A DNA stretch of 64,000 nucleotides from Pomphorhynchus laevis (GCA_012934845.2 WNNJ02003664.1:62001-126000), one strand, 5' to 3'; shown: positions 11,716-24,683, numbered from the stretch's first letter. Made by a program: numbers and translations. Notes: a model not told the origin generated them from the letters alone.

Positions 11716-11879
11716 ATAAAATAGTCGTCAAAATTTCAACGGTAACACTGACTGCACAGGTATATCAACTTAAAATTAATAAAATTAATAAATATAAATT
11801 AAATTTGTTACACTTCACTAATTTTGAAAAAATATGTTTATTAAAATGTATAATTTATAGCTTTTCATTTGCATGATTT

Positions 11880-11997
11880 CATTGATCATGCTTTGTGTCT
11901 AATTATTAAGCTAAGGAATATATCAAATAAGAGTAAACAAGTATATATCTAAAAGTCATTTGAAATAAACCTTTCTAGATTCTATTCCGAAAATATA
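11880..11997. repeat. Direct repeat pair, left copy (118 bp)
   Basis: It is nearly identical to 13,077-13,193 ('gtgtctaattattaagctaa' through 'tctattccgaaaatat'). No coding content was seen. Confidence 0.8.
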
Positions 11998-12730
11998 ATT
12001 TACTATTATTTTTTATCATAAATAAAAAATCTAAACTGCATATAAATTTTAATGCTATTATTCAACAAAATGTAGAAGTTTAAATAATTTTTTATCAAAT
12101 TTCAACTGCGTCGATTTTATTTCTGCAAACTTTTCACGGTATTTTGCATGGCCTTACGTTCAAATGGATCTTATTTGTGTCATTCTCTTTTAATTCAAAG
12201 TAACCGAAAGAATTTATCTGATTTGTGTGCAAAATAGCAACTTAAGGTATTGGAATTTAAAAACTTAAATGTTCGTTTTGTAATTGTACATGAAAAATCA
12301 ATGAATGTGCATCCCTTGTGTTAATGATGTGTTAAAGATCCTCACCAATCCTGCGCATGCTCTTTGTGCAATATTTGATCTACGGAATTCTTCAGATCTG
12401 CGAGGATAAGGTTTACTATTAGGCATCACAGACTCATCTGCTCAAATACTATACAATATTTCCAGCGAATTACCTCTCAATGGAATAGCCATTGGGATAT
12501 GGCCATTGAATAGATGACACGATAATCAATTCGCATACTCTACATGAATTTAAGTAACGCCTATGGGAAACCATTATTGACTTATAGGTTTTGTTCTATT
12601 CATTTATTTATTCTCTGTAACATTTTTTAGTATTTGCGCTGTAACTTTGAGCTTTTGCTCGTTTTGTTATCTAAGATTAATTTTGAATTGTAAGGCTTGT
12701 AAAATTATAAACAGTTATGATCGAAAAAAA

Positions 12731-12896
12731 ATATTATACATATTAATATAATAATATAATATATAATATATTATAATATATAATATATTATAATATATTA
12801 TAATATATATTATATATTATATATATTATATATATTATATATATTATATATATTATATATAATATATATAATATATTATATAATATATTATATATT
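12731..12896. repeat. AT microsatellite (TATA/ATATTAT runs)
   Basis: About 165 bp of nearly pure A/T with repeating 'atatattat' units; low-complexity sequence. Confidence 0.9.
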
Positions 12897-13076
12897 AGGT
12901 TATTTTCAGATTTAACAAAAACTGTTCAGCAATTGAATATTTAGAAATTAATTTAAATGTAAGATAATCATCCACTAATGTAGCAGAGATTGAATTCTTG
13001 AGTTTAATATAAAAGCGAATTTCTATATTTGATCGTGATAAAGATTTTATACCAGATTGATTATCCTTTAAAAGAA

Positions 13077-13193
13077 TTGATCATGTTTTGTGTCTAATTA
13101 TTAAGCTAAGGAATATATCAAATAAGAGTAAACAAGTATATATCTAAAAATCATTTGAAATAAACCTTTCTAGATTCTATTCCGAAAATATCA
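13077..13193. repeat. Direct repeat pair, right copy (117 bp)
   Basis: This is the second copy of 11,880-11,997, about 1.2 kb away in the same orientation. Confidence 0.8.
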
Positions 13194-13394
13194 TCCAAGA
13201 AGTTTGGCAGCTTAGTTTCCTCATCAGCAAAATATTATATCGGTATTTGTCATATTATATATTAACCTTCCTTTAATCACCCTATACTTTTTATCTCATT
13301 TACCCAATTATACCCATTTGCTGCTTTAAATTTCATTTACCTTATTTAATCACATTTATGTGTTTCCCTTTAACCGGTGAGAGCCAATAATACT

Positions 13395-13475
13395 ATGAGT
13401 TTGACCGGAATTTGTAATTCTTTAACTGTATCAATCTCAAATTTATATTTTAGTTTTTGATAGTGAATGGCTACG
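13395..13475. repeat. Dispersed repeat R, copy 2
   Basis: It shares 'tgagtttgac' and 'aatttgtaattctttaactg' with 9,655-9,735. It abuts the 3' end of PLE1 copy B at about 13,481. Confidence 0.6.
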
Positions 13476-13810
13476 AATTAAATCAGCTAACTGAGTCTTC
13501 GTATTTAATATAATTATAAAATAAACAAAACATAATAATGCTAAATCAAAATTTAATAATTAAATAATAAAATTAAAAATTGTTTTTAGATTTTCTATAA
13601 TTTAAATCAAGTTAAAAAAATCAAATAAAATTTAAAATAACCGTCATTTTTATGAATTGACTAATAAATAACAGACGTTGTATCAGAATAAGAATTAGAG
13701 GTCATCAGGAGGAACTGCTATGCTATCAGTTTTCAACCCCTAACTCCTCTACCCAACATAGCAGCGGGGCCAAATACATGCTAATGATGTATTTCCTCTG
13801 AAATAACTAT

Positions 13811-14524
13811 CTAGTATCTTATTCTAATGCAAAGTATATTATTTATTATCCATCCATAAAAATTTGCCACTAAGAGTTTAAATTTATTCTTTATATTATT
13901 GTGTTGATTTATATATTTTACTATTTTATGCTTGATGTTATTTTTATAGTAACCTAGTTTAAAATATGTATCTATTAAATTATTTAAATGATTTTGAAGA
14001 AAGCCAATATCATTACATATTGTTGCAATTCTTAAAATTTCATTATTTAATGTATTATATTTTATATTATATGGTATGCATGAATGCTCATGCAAAAATA
14101 TGTTTCTTGTAAATTTAAATATGTCATCTTTACGATATAAATTAATAGTAGTTTTAGTTAATGTTAATTTAATGTTCATATCTAGATATACACCTTCTTT
14201 ATCATTAATATTGGTTTTGTTAAGAATAAGGCTTTCTGGATAAATGTGCTCACTAATTGAATAAAAATTATTAGAATTAAATACACATATATCATCAATG
14301 TATCGATACATATATTTCATATATTTATATTGTTTAGATTTAGTTTTTACACAGTTATGAACAAATTCATATTCTATAAAGCTTAAAAACAAGTCAGCTA
14401 TAATTGGGCTACTATTACCACCCATTGGAACACCTTTTACTTGTCTAAATATAGATGTCCCTACTTTTAAATAATTTTGATTTATCAAAATATTTAAGGA
14501 TTCTATTAATTCAATTTTATCCAT
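13811..14524 (-). pseudogene. PLE1 RT palm/thumb segment (copy B)
   Basis: 237 codons in one frame covering VKGVPMGGNSSP, YRYIDDICVF and the whole C-terminal part to RIRY. Copy A is frameshifted within this part, so the two copies carry complementary lesions. No nuclease domain follows the RT before the 3' module. Confidence 0.85.
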
Positions 14525-14784
14525 ATATTTATATTTATTTGATGGTTTAATTTTTGTTAGATAGGCGTTATAATTATTATAACATATATATGTATATATT
14601 TTTCCGAATATAAGATTAATTAATTTTACTAACGCTTCTTTAATATCTACTAAATCTAGATTTGTATAAAGCGTACTAAAATCGTATGTATTTATATTTT
14701 GAAAATTTATTCCTTTTGTCTGTTCTAAAAATTCTTTTGTAGAATTAATACTGAAATAGTGTTTTATACCAGTATTAATTTCGA

Positions 14785-15234
14785 TTACCTTGCAATATTT
14801 TTTAAATGTGCTTTAATTACTTTAAGTATTTTATTCATATAGACAGAAAGTGGTTTTAATGTACATTTAAACGCACTACATATGAACCTAGGTTTTATTG
14901 GATTTTTATGTAATTTTGGATTCCAATATAATATAGGTATAGTTTTATTATCTAATTCAACCTTTATACCCTTTTTATCCATTATAGAACAGTGACTTGT
15001 AATAATTGTTTCTAAACTCAACTCACTACGTTCATATGTTGGATTTACATTTAAATCATTAGAATTAACCTCTTTCATTAGTATATCATAATAAAGCTTT
15101 TTGCATATGAAGACAAAGTTATTACTAGCTTTATCAATAGTTGTTATTATATAGTTATCCTTTAATTTAGTAAGTTCTTTATACATATCTTTATTAATTT
15201 TATCTTTCCTTTTATAATTGTTTGTTATTTTCAT
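14785..15234 (-). pseudogene. PLE1 RT fingers/palm segment (copy B)
   Basis: 149 codons with KASNNFVFICKK and YWNPKLHKNPIKPRFIC, identical in most positions to copy A. It ends at AHLKNIAR, where one T is lost relative to copy A near 14,805. The stretch 14,525-14,784, with the first catalytic Asp block, remains readable in the next frame. Confidence 0.8.
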
Positions 15235-15416
15235 TTTATTTTTAATTTTATCAAATATATAATCTTTCCAAATTTTTATCTTAGATATATTCGAACTTTG
15301 ACTATTAATCAGCTTACTAAAGTAATCATTTAAGTTATTATATAACGAATTGTAAATTTTATTTTTGTCGTTGTTATTATTTAATCTATATTTATACCCT
15401 TTTGATAGCAGCTTTC

Positions 15417-15944
15417 TTAATTCACAATTTCAATTAATTCTAGATTATGGGTACATATATGTTCATTTATTTTATCAAAACTAAGACTTTTACAATTGCA
15501 TTCTGTTTCCATTATGTTTCTAATATTATCGTTACATATTGATTTTAATTCTTTATTATAATTACAAATTTTTCGTCCTAATGGTGGTAGGAGTTTATAC
15601 CTTATTTTAGGAATATATTTACTTAAATCTGACCCTATTATTTCTTTACTTTTAGAATTATTTAAAAGTCCGGCTATATTTATGTTATCTATACATTTAT
15701 TAACGAAGTTTATGGTTAATGTATATTTTCTATTGTTATTATTTACATTTAGCGTACGATTATAGTATTTTGTATTACAATAACTGTCTATTATACAACT
15801 TAGCCTATCATAGTCGTTAATTAATTTTTGATTTATTGAACATATGATATCTTTAGAAAAACTTATTATATTTACATAAAGATCTTTTGGCTTATTATCA
15901 CTTAAAAGTTGTTTTAATATTTCTAATTGTTCATTTATATACAT
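15417..15944 (-). pseudogene. PLE1 RT N-terminal segment (copy B)
   Basis: 175 codons from MYINEQLEIL to HNLELIEIVN. It matches copy A from residue 48 of the latter (NINIAGLLNNSKSKEII onward) and supplies the N-terminal portion that copy A lacks. The frame ends because one G is missing near 15,428 relative to copy A. Confidence 0.8.
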
Positions 15945-16067
15945 ATCTTTTTTAATATTTTTAACTCTATTTTTCCTATTCCTTTTATCACCATGACTTC
16001 TTGGTTTGCGTTTAACCGGATTATTATAATATAGTTGTTAATTATGTATTATCCTACTTCTGCCAAT

Positions 16068-16493
16068 TCATTGTACCACGTCATTCAATCCTAATGGGTA
16101 CATGGAATTAAGCGTTTTAATCCAAAAATCATCTTTTTCTAATAGGTTTTGATTTAATATTGAAATGTTTTCTTCGATAATATGTTCTAAAATAAATAAT
16201 TTACAGTTTTTAATAGCATGTCCTATTAATCTCATATGTTTATGAAATATAGTTTGACTATTATGCTGTATATTATATATGTGTTGCCTAAACCTAGTTT
16301 TTAACATTTGATATGTTTTTCCTATATATTGCAATCCACATGTGCATTGTATTAGATACACTACACCTGCGGTATTGCAGTTACAATTATTATTAATATT
16401 TAATGAAAAACATTTGTTCGTCGTATTACTTACGATACAATTATTATTATTTATAACATCACAAACTATACAATTTTTTCTGTTACATTTAAA
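16068..16493 (-). pseudogene. PLE1 GIY-YIG endonuclease module (N-terminal)
   Basis: The frame opens after a TGA and reads, in order, a cysteine cluster (KCNRKNCIVC, then a C, another C, and CNCNTAG), VVYLIQCTCGLQYIGKT (the GIY-YIG core in its PLE form), RFRQHIYNI with the catalytic-site Arg, HAIKNC, and LLEKDDFWIKTLNSMYPLGLN (the C-terminal Glu/Trp block). These are the known landmarks of PLE nucleases, which nick the target for insertion. The module stops at a TGA right after NDVVQ, in the same frame as the RT that follows. The linker further on carries a run of basic residues (NPVKRKPRSHGDKRNRK). A short out-of-frame + strand ORF covers the same stretch and is a shadow. Confidence 0.85.
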
Positions 16494-16529
16494 AGATCAA
16501 AAAATTAAATCATTAGTACTTACGTATTT

Positions 16530-18539
16530 TTTCAATATTGTTGAGTACACGTAACTTTTAAGTCATAATTTTTAACGTTGCTTTTTCGACAAAGTAGCTT
16601 TAACCAGCAGAATGTACAAACATCGATTAATCTGAACTCACTATTGCAGCAACATCACCCCACACCAGCATCAGGAGTTTGATCGGTTAAGAAGTTGTGA
16701 TTCTTTAGCTGGATCAGCTTCAAATTGAGATTTTAGTTTTTAAATGATTACGAATATTATAGAAATTTTCAGTATTATTTATCTAATTCGTTAACCCATT
16801 GGGAGGAACCAATTTCTATTTTCTTAATTATTTATTGTATAATTGAATAATATAGTTGTATAATATGTTACGAACCTCTTTTATATAAATCTACAACATT
16901 CACATCTCTATTATCAAAATTTTTAATCTTAAAATGAAAAATATGCTTGATATTTCTAAAAGTAGCTTGCCGAACAGAAATAATCATTCAGAAAGGTCAA
17001 TTGCTAACTTTTACCGTCTCACAACTGGATAACTAATATAAAGGATATCTAAGTATAATAAATAACAACAGTACGAAGGCAAACTGTTCAATAGATATGT
17101 TCATTGACAAGCTACAAAATAACGATCTATCTATGATTAATTAAGTAGTAAATTTTAGCGATTATTTAGCCTTAAGTAAGCAATGGACGAATTAAAGCTC
17201 AAGGTGACAACTGAACCGAGTATGGAGGATATATGGATTGATTAAAAACATTTAAAGAATTAAAATAAAGTAGTATATTATAATCACAGAATTATTAACA
17301 TAGTCATGTCCTGGAAACTTAAAAATACTTATTATAAAATTAAAAAATAACTTAAATTTAAGAAACAAATTTACTATATCTCAATTCCTTCATAAATGTT
17401 CCTACATTTTTATTAGATAATCGACACTCTAATGTTGATGGCATTAATCAGGATAAAACATACATTTGAACATTGTCTATTAATATATTTCATAATTTTC
17501 GAAAATACTTATTATTTGCTCTCAATTTAAACGAACTTGAACAATATCTTTTAGATATTATAAAACATCGTCCACATATCTAAACTACCTATCTAAAAAT
17601 ATCTTGGTAGTAAATCGTTCGTAAAAAATATCTCTTTTTATATTCGCAAAGTGGACTGGTGATAGTATAGCAAAATATATAAGAACAAATGATATTGAGA
17701 AAATCAAGGGGTTGACCTTATTTCAGTTTAACTGTGTACATCTATGTTATATTAAATTACTATTATATTTATAATTTAAAATTTTATCGTCTGGATCTGA
17801 AAAATGACTATATAACTACGTTTTAAACAACCGCTTATTTTAAATAAACTCAGATAATTTTAAAGGTACATTGATTTATTTAACGAACGTAAACAACTGT
17901 TATTAAATGGTATGAGGTTATAACAAATTTTAATATAAAAATATCTTTAATTTAACTTCGATATATTAACAGTAACCTCTGATCAAATGAATCTGAATAT
18001 ACATTTATATATAAATGTATAATAGCTCGTATAAGTTAAAAAGATGAAATATATATCATTAGTATTTTCAATAACGCGATATTTATTATAATGAACTATT
18101 TAAAAAATAAGTTAGCTTTGGCTCAACATTGTAAAATTTAGTGACAAATTATAACTTTAAGCCTAGCATTCGACAATTGGCGTTACTGTTACCAGTAATA
18201 ATTGCATTATATATAGATTACCCTTATATTGAGCCAATATTAAAGTTGTAACTTTGATTTGTTTATTGTCCATCTTATTATTAGCAAAGGGATCAGACAA
18301 TGCTAACAAACAGCAACGCGAAACCATGCGATAACGCCACTCAGGATGTCATTCACCTAATGTCCCAATCACGGCACACCATGGTCCGTCCGTGGTCTTT
18401 AGATAAGTTGCTAAGAAATCTTAGTAGTCTTTGCTCAGGGTATATCCTCTTGATAACAAAGCAAATCCCGATATGACCCAGGAACACCACAAGTGCACTT
18501 GAACACTCTCTTAATGATAGACGCTAGGCCCCTTTAATG
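16530..18539. other. AT-rich stretch without a recognisable gene
   Basis: It contains dispersed repeat R copy 3 (about 16,668-16,755). A + strand frame of about 58 codons from 18,300 (MLTNSNAKPCDNATQDVI...) lies near the 3' end of the adjacent - strand LINE and was not recognised. Confidence 0.4.
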
Positions 18540-19660
18540 ACCCACCTTGATCTTTTCAGAATATTCTTGAATTTATTCAAGTAAAATACGACAGCCCAGA
18601 TCACCGAAATGGTAAAGCACAGGTATCTTACTCGATGTGTAAAGATAGGGAGAGGTTTATTTATCATAATGGAGGAAAAGGAAGATTTTGTTATTCGCTT
18701 TAATTGTTATCTAAAAGGCAGTTATGCCGCGAATAACAACCACCCTCGTCTTGGATGAATTAATAAGAATGTTGGAAAATGATTATTGGACTTATAATGT
18801 TAGAAATAATTGGCTGAATTTAGAGACAACATTATTACAATGCGTCTTGATAACAGAGATGTGATATCATCACTGTATGCTACAAGATATTGATCGTGCA
18901 TTAAAGGTTTAAAAAAATAATTGATGCGGCAAGGTATAAAATAGAAGAAAGAGAGGAATTTTAACGCACACTAGTAATTTTGTAAAACTGTCGTACATCC
19001 GGGTCATTTTCATACTAGAAGCGCTTGGAATACAACAGTATTTCCACCCGGTTAGCAAATATTACAAGTATCCTGGGATATTGATTAGTTTAACTACTTT
19101 AGTATTGAACCTTTATAATATTATTTTTGTATAATATTCATTATAACATTACCAGTGATCATCACTGAAAACGAACAGTTTGCAAAAACTGTTACTTTAT
19201 GCACCACTTAAAAAGTGGTGCCAAAGTAAAGTTTAAGTCAGCACTATGAAATTCGATATTATATTTTACTTGCGAGAAACATGTTTAATAAACGTTTTCT
19301 CAATAAATATATAAAGGTTAGGTAATAAAAAAGTGATTATTGAACAAAAACAAATCAGTTATTAGACATAATTAGATGGTCGTGGATTTTATGTGCAAGT
19401 GCTTTTTCATAACTGAAGTTGAAGGAATTTTGAATTGAGATGCGCTGCAAATCTTTGGGACATGTGATTGAATGTTTCTCAGATGAAAAATGCTTTTGGA
19501 AACGTTAAAACCAGCAATATACTTTCTCTGCCTGTCTGTGAAAAGCTGACATATGTGGGTGGAAATTGGCGCATGTGTTTTGGAGAATCTTGATGATGGA
19601 CGCAGGTGTTTAAGATATCTGTCATAGACCGATATCTTAAACTCCCGAAACCACACGTAA
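18540..19660 (-). pseudogene. I-like LINE copy 1, RT remnants
   Basis: DNA similarity to 50,660-51,640 is plain even though frames are broken. Matching landmarks are 'gtaaagcacaggtat' against 'gtgaacctcaggtat' and 'gcggcaaggtataaaatag' against 'gcagcaaggtataagatag'. 19,060-19,370 is poorly conserved. Confidence 0.65.
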
Positions 19661-19699
19661 AAATGTTAGAGAGATTATACATACATACAATTTTTCCTT

Positions 19700-21830
19700 T
19701 CAGAGATTAAGCTCATGCCTAGAAAAGCTCGATCTCGAATCCCTGATCACGCATCTTCCACATCGTAATGCAATGATCGTTATACAAGTTTGAAAGTTGG
19801 ATGCGATTGTAAAGATTGTGGCGTATGGACCCTTGCTCGAGTTAAAATATATAACGATAATATCCTTTAGCGTTAATGCTCCTATGCAGATTATCAATTC
19901 CTTTTCATCTGAAACTTGTGATTGCATACTGTCTAAGCTTAGCTGCCTCCTCACGTATGTTTATTAACGACTTTGCATATCTTCTGTCTCACTGTTCATT
20001 CTCTTATACACATTCTTTTGTTCTTGCTTACTCTAGAATTCGTCTTGATCGTCCAGTTAACTCTGACTCTATCACTCTAACTAATTTTTTTTTCTGATTT
20101 TAACTATAAATTACTTTAAATGAGCCGCACTCCTATTCTCGGCGGTGCTCACGATATCATTGCTGTTGCCAACTGCTTCAATGACTATACCTCATTGTCA
20201 ATTACTGATACTGGTTTGTCCGATCAGTTCCTGGACACACTTATTCTTACTCGTCCCCATCCTCCTTCTCCGTCTCCAATATTATCTACTCCAAGTCGAC
20301 CTTGGAAACTTCTCGATATCTCTATTCTCTGGGCAGCCTTGCTCAATTCTTCACTCTTTTCACTTTCACTTCACCATCGTTGTCCCATGATCTCTGCATT
20401 CTATACGCAGCCGCACATTTCCTTCGAACTAGATATGTGCCACGTTCGCCCTCTCCTCAGAAAGGATATTTCGACCCCTCGTTGCCATCTTCGTAACACC
20501 ATATCTCACTTCTCCCAACTTGCTACTTCTCAAGCAATTTAATGCATTTATTTTTCTCTAACTTATTTCTTCCCTTCCAAGCTGCTTTTCTATTTAATAA
20601 CTCTACTAAAATTACTTGTCTGAAAGTTTATAACGACTTACTCATCTCGGGCGATCAGAAATTTTATAGTGTCATAATTTCTATTGATCTATCATCTGCT
20701 TTTGACATCGTCTATCATTCGATTCTTCTCCATCGTATTCGTCATGATTATGGCTTCTCTTTATCCACTGTAGCTTAGTTTTTTTCAAATCTATCAATAG
20801 TACATTTCGCGTTTGTTCTAACTCTTCTCTTTTCAATACTTCTTCCACCCCGTCCAGTGTTCAATAATGATCCTTATTAGGCCCTTTGCTTCTCTCTCTT
20901 CTTCTCGGTGACTTGTATTCGATTTCTCATGCATTTAACTTCCATGTTATACAATATGCTGATGACATTATCATATATGCTCATGCACCTGATTATCGTA
21001 ATCTTAGTGCTTCTGCTTCCAACTGTCTTGCCCGAATTTTCAATCATATTTTTTCCCTTCGTCTTTCACTGTATCCTAATAAATCCAAAGTTATGTAGAT
21101 CCTATCTCGACGCCTCAGCTTAGATCCTCAGTCCATATCATAAAATTCTACAATTTTTTCTATCGATTATAATCTCGTTTTCTTATGCTTCCATTTCAAC
21201 AACCGACTTTCAATTAAACCTTGTTAGAGATAAAGTACGCTCATATCTTTTGATTCTCCGCAACCTCCGTCAAATTCGTAGATTGATCGATTTCCCTTGT
21301 ATGCTTTACATATATTCTTTCCTTTTCTACAGATTTGACTATTGTCTTAGTCTATTTTCCAACTCACCTAAATCCACTCTTCTTCCCCTACAACGTATCG
21401 TCAACGCATCTGTCTGAATTCTCCTCCGTCTTCGTCGCTTTGATCATACATCCCACTATATTGCTTCTCTCGATTGACGTAACATTTATTGTCGTGTTCA
21501 AATTTGTCTTCTTCTCGTTGCTTTCCGTCTTGTAACTTTTCATATATCTTCATTTCTCAACCTTCATTTTCTTGATAATTCTCGTCCTGTTTAATGTTCC
21601 ATGTGTTCCCACAATTCCCTTCTTTTACATGTCCCAAACTACTCCACCTCTTTTGTCTTTCACTCCTTCCTTGTGGCTGCTCCTCTCTCGTGGAATCATC
21701 TGCCTATTAAAATACGCCAATCAAGATCCATGCCGTGCGTCAAACGACAGATCCGATTAGCCAATTCAGACGTTCCATTGGAATAGCTCTCGTGCAGGCT
21801 AGCTTATGATGTATCAAATAAATCTTTATT
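19700..21830 (+). pseudogene. LINE X copy 2 (endonuclease end, RT, tail), inserted in I-like LINE
   Basis: Pyrimidine-rich + strand. Frames show the end of an endonuclease region (20,120-20,540) and ISIDLSSAFDIVYHSILLHR (RT motif A, about 20,680-20,740). A region equivalent to motif B follows, then MLYNMLMTL/IQYADDIIIYAHAPDY (motif C, about 20,950-20,990). The LVAAPLSWNHLPIKIR tail lies at about 21,670-21,720. Many stops and frameshifts are present. Same family as 1-1,200. Confidence 0.75.
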
Positions 21831-21879
21831 GCTACGTGTGTTATGTTTCTACAGTGTTTTTGTCAAATAAATCGTTTTA

Positions 21880-24000
21880 CTTAAAAAATATTACTAAAAA
21901 CTTGATGGCTCGACGCATAAAGAACTGGATTAAAGGAGAATACGACATCTTATTGGAAGAAACCCGCCTTTTGCAAATGCTTAACTCACGGAAATCATAC
22001 AATCAGTGGTCTAGAATGGACAAGAGCTTTTCGTAAATAAGTCATCGACGTAAAACTTATCGCAGCAGTTAAAGTACTTCAATCTGATAATAAAGAGGAA
22101 ATAGTCTGGATTCCAGACTAGATAGAAAGTCAGTACGTGAAATTCTATTAGAAAAGCATCCTTGCTCTGCCTAAATTTCTCAAAGTGGTTTGATTCATCG
22201 ATCAGTCTATAACGAATGATTTTCATCCGATTGCCTTTGAATCAATCGATGCTGACTTAATAATAGCGTGTGCTCTTAAAGTTAAACGTTAAATGTGGAT
22301 AATGTATTCAACCGTATAAATAGAAAAGCTGCATTACATAACATGCCCAAAGTTTGTCCTGCTTTATCGAATGTTCTTAGAAACCTGTATAAAATCATTT
22401 TATTCTCCCCACAGATAATAAAATTATTTGATTATCAGGTTTCTCGCTGGGTGATGTACTTTCAATGGTAGCTTTTGCTACCGCAACCATTCTACTAATC
22501 CTACGACTCAAAGAATCATCTCCAAGCATACATCACTTTTGGTATGCAGACGATGGGAATGTAATTGATTCGCTACTTCTTATAAGGAGCTTACTTGATC
22601 ATCTTTTGACGCTTGGTCCTGCGTGTGAATTTTATTTAAATCCCACTAAGTGTAAAGTATACAGTAACAATAATAGTATACCAGCCTTAAGATCTACTTT
22701 CCAGGATACAGGAATTAAAATTTGTAAGAATGGGGTCACGGTAATTGGTACACATATTGGAAACCCATCCTATATTGAAAGTTATATTGGTATAACGATT
22801 TCATCTCTATCAAATTCATTAAAGTGACTCATAGAAGTTGGCCTAAATGATGATCAAGTTTCTTACACTGTTTTTACTCGATCCATTCAGCACAAATTGA
22901 CTTATATACGGTGTTCAAGCTAATGCCGGAATGAATGGTTCGATCCAATTTCTAAGTCGATAAAAGAATTTTTTCAAGAAACACGAAATAGATCTTTTTG
23001 AAAACGACATCCTTTGGCGTGTTTTTAAATTGTCCTTTCGTAATCGGGGAGTTGATATCAGAGATTATAATTGTTAAAACATAATATTCCTCGTCAAGAA
23101 GGCTATGCGCTTCTTGTCTTCATGGTATTTTATGCACCGACCTTAATCGATATCAAGTTACGGTGTTAAATGCAACTCGTAATGCAAAACAAAGCAGAGG
23201 AAATTCTGAACTATCGAATATTGATATTGCTTCGAATACAAGTCTAAAAATTGCTCTTCAGCATTTATCGAAAACAGGTTCGTCTTCCTGGCTTAATGTC
23301 TACCCACCGAATGAAATGAAAACGACATTAAATAATACTGAATTCAAGGATGCATTAGCAACGAGATATGGTCTGTTACAGAAGAATGCCCGTAGATAAT
23401 GTCAATGCGGATAACCAACATCTAGAACACTCGCTCACATAATGAACTAGGTGAAGTGCCGTCAATGCGACATGATGTTATCGGAATATTTTATCTCAGA
23501 TTGAACCCGTTTTGTACGTACATAATGTTGTATTCACAAATGTAGCAACAACTACTGATAATGACGCAAGACTAGACATAGTATGTTCAAGACTTTTCGG
23601 TAACAGAACGGTACGTATTTTCATGGACGTATGCGTTTTCAACGCGTTAGCACAGTCAAACAGCTCGAAAATAGTGAATGCTTGCTTATTATGAAACAAG
23701 ACAGGAAAGCAAGTACTTGGAGCAAGTAGTCGCAGTGGAACGCGCCTTATTCATACCAGTTATATTTTCTCATTGTGGTGGTACTGACAAAGAAGCCACT
23801 CATTTGTTACAGCGGATCGCCATGCTTCAATCACAAAGAAATTGATCTCAGTACTCACAACAATTTTCAAAGCTTCGCTCAAACCTAAGTATCAATTTAT
23901 ATAGAACGATTTTACAATGTATTTGCGGTGGGGGTCGTCAAGGCATCACCCCTCTTCGCAGAATGGATTGTGCTCGTAAGTTATAAAATATCGCAATGGC
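21880..24000 (+). pseudogene. Non-LTR RT relic with WYADDG motif and C-terminal nuclease-like region
   Basis: In order: ARRIKNWIKGEYDILLEETR (21,907-21,970); HHFWYADDGNVID, the RT active site (22,530-22,570), with a following FYLNPTKCKVY; GVTVIGTHIGNPSYI; LSKTGSSSWLNVYPPNE (23,265-23,315); FKDALATRYGLLQKNARR; a broken Cys cluster; then ARLDIVCSRLFGNRTVRIFMDVCVFN (23,565-23,640). This order fits a widespread LINE-like RT family whose C-terminus has a zinc knuckle and a restriction-enzyme-like fold. I recognise the family by pattern; its clade name is uncertain. At least five lesions are visible. Confidence 0.65.
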
Positions 24001-24374
24001 AAAAGTGCCTTAAGAGAAAACGTTTTGACTGATTATTTGTTGACATCTCTTACATTATTAATAAAAGATATTATTATTAAAAAACATACAAGGCGTCAAA
24101 AAAATAATTAATTATTATATATAGGTAGATAGATTGCGTATTTCACAATCTATCTGGCTTTCATAACGTGTATTCGTTAATTGTCTTGATGCCTTTGTCG
24201 CTTGCAGGCTAGTTGCAATCGCAAAGAATAATGGAGGTGTTCGATCTATTGGCGTGGCGGACGTCGTTTGGTACATATTTTGCAAAACAATCCTTAAAGA
24301 CATATGGAACGATTTTCAGAACGTTGGTGAAAGAGTACAGCTATGTGCTTCGCAACAAAGTGGGATGTAATATG

Positions 24375-24645
24375 CAATACACTCATTGCTTGACGCGTTT
24401 TATTATTTCTATTATTATACCAAGATAAGATTGCTTGCGGCGTGGAAGTGGCTTCATAATTATAAAAAGAGATTGACTTCTCTAAAACTCTATTAAGGCC
24501 AAATGATCCAATTGCAATACACTAATTATTTGACACGTTTTATTATTTCTATATACCAAGATAATATTGTTTGCGGCGTGGGAGTGGCTTTATAATTATA
24601 AAGAGAGATTGACTTCTCTAAAACTCTGTTAATGCCTAATGATCC
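24375..24645. repeat. Tandem duplication of about 137 bp
   Basis: 'tgcaatacactcattgcttga' (24,372) through 'gcctaatgatcca' is repeated once with about 10% change (second copy from about 24,512). The second copy runs directly into the broken end of the I-like LINE, so the insertion border was duplicated. Confidence 0.75.
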
Positions 24646-24683
24646 ATTCTAACCCGATACCTTCCCCCTTTCAACTGACAAAC

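Larger units (their letters stand above)
13481..16520 (-). mobile_element. Penelope-like element PLE1, copy B, with N-terminal GIY-YIG
   Basis: This is the longest copy of the family in the window. Read on the - strand, the GIY-YIG module comes first (16,493-16,068), then a basic linker, then the RT (15,944-13,811), then the structured 3' module (13,800-13,685). GIY-YIG and the N-terminal part of the RT are in the same frame (417 nt between the two Met codons), with two stop codons in the linker. Two further one-base deletions break the RT. Permuted PLEs with this order are known as the Naiad/Chlamys group; this assignment rests on the domain order. The copy is inverted relative to copy A. 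Confidence 0.85.

Noticed and set aside
12731-12896. AT run as a possible origin or centromere-like sequence
   Set aside because: A plain AT microsatellite explains it; there is no supporting context.
18300-18476. 58-codon + strand frame as a gene
   Set aside because: Short, not recognised, adjacent to decayed LINE sequence, and without splice or family support.
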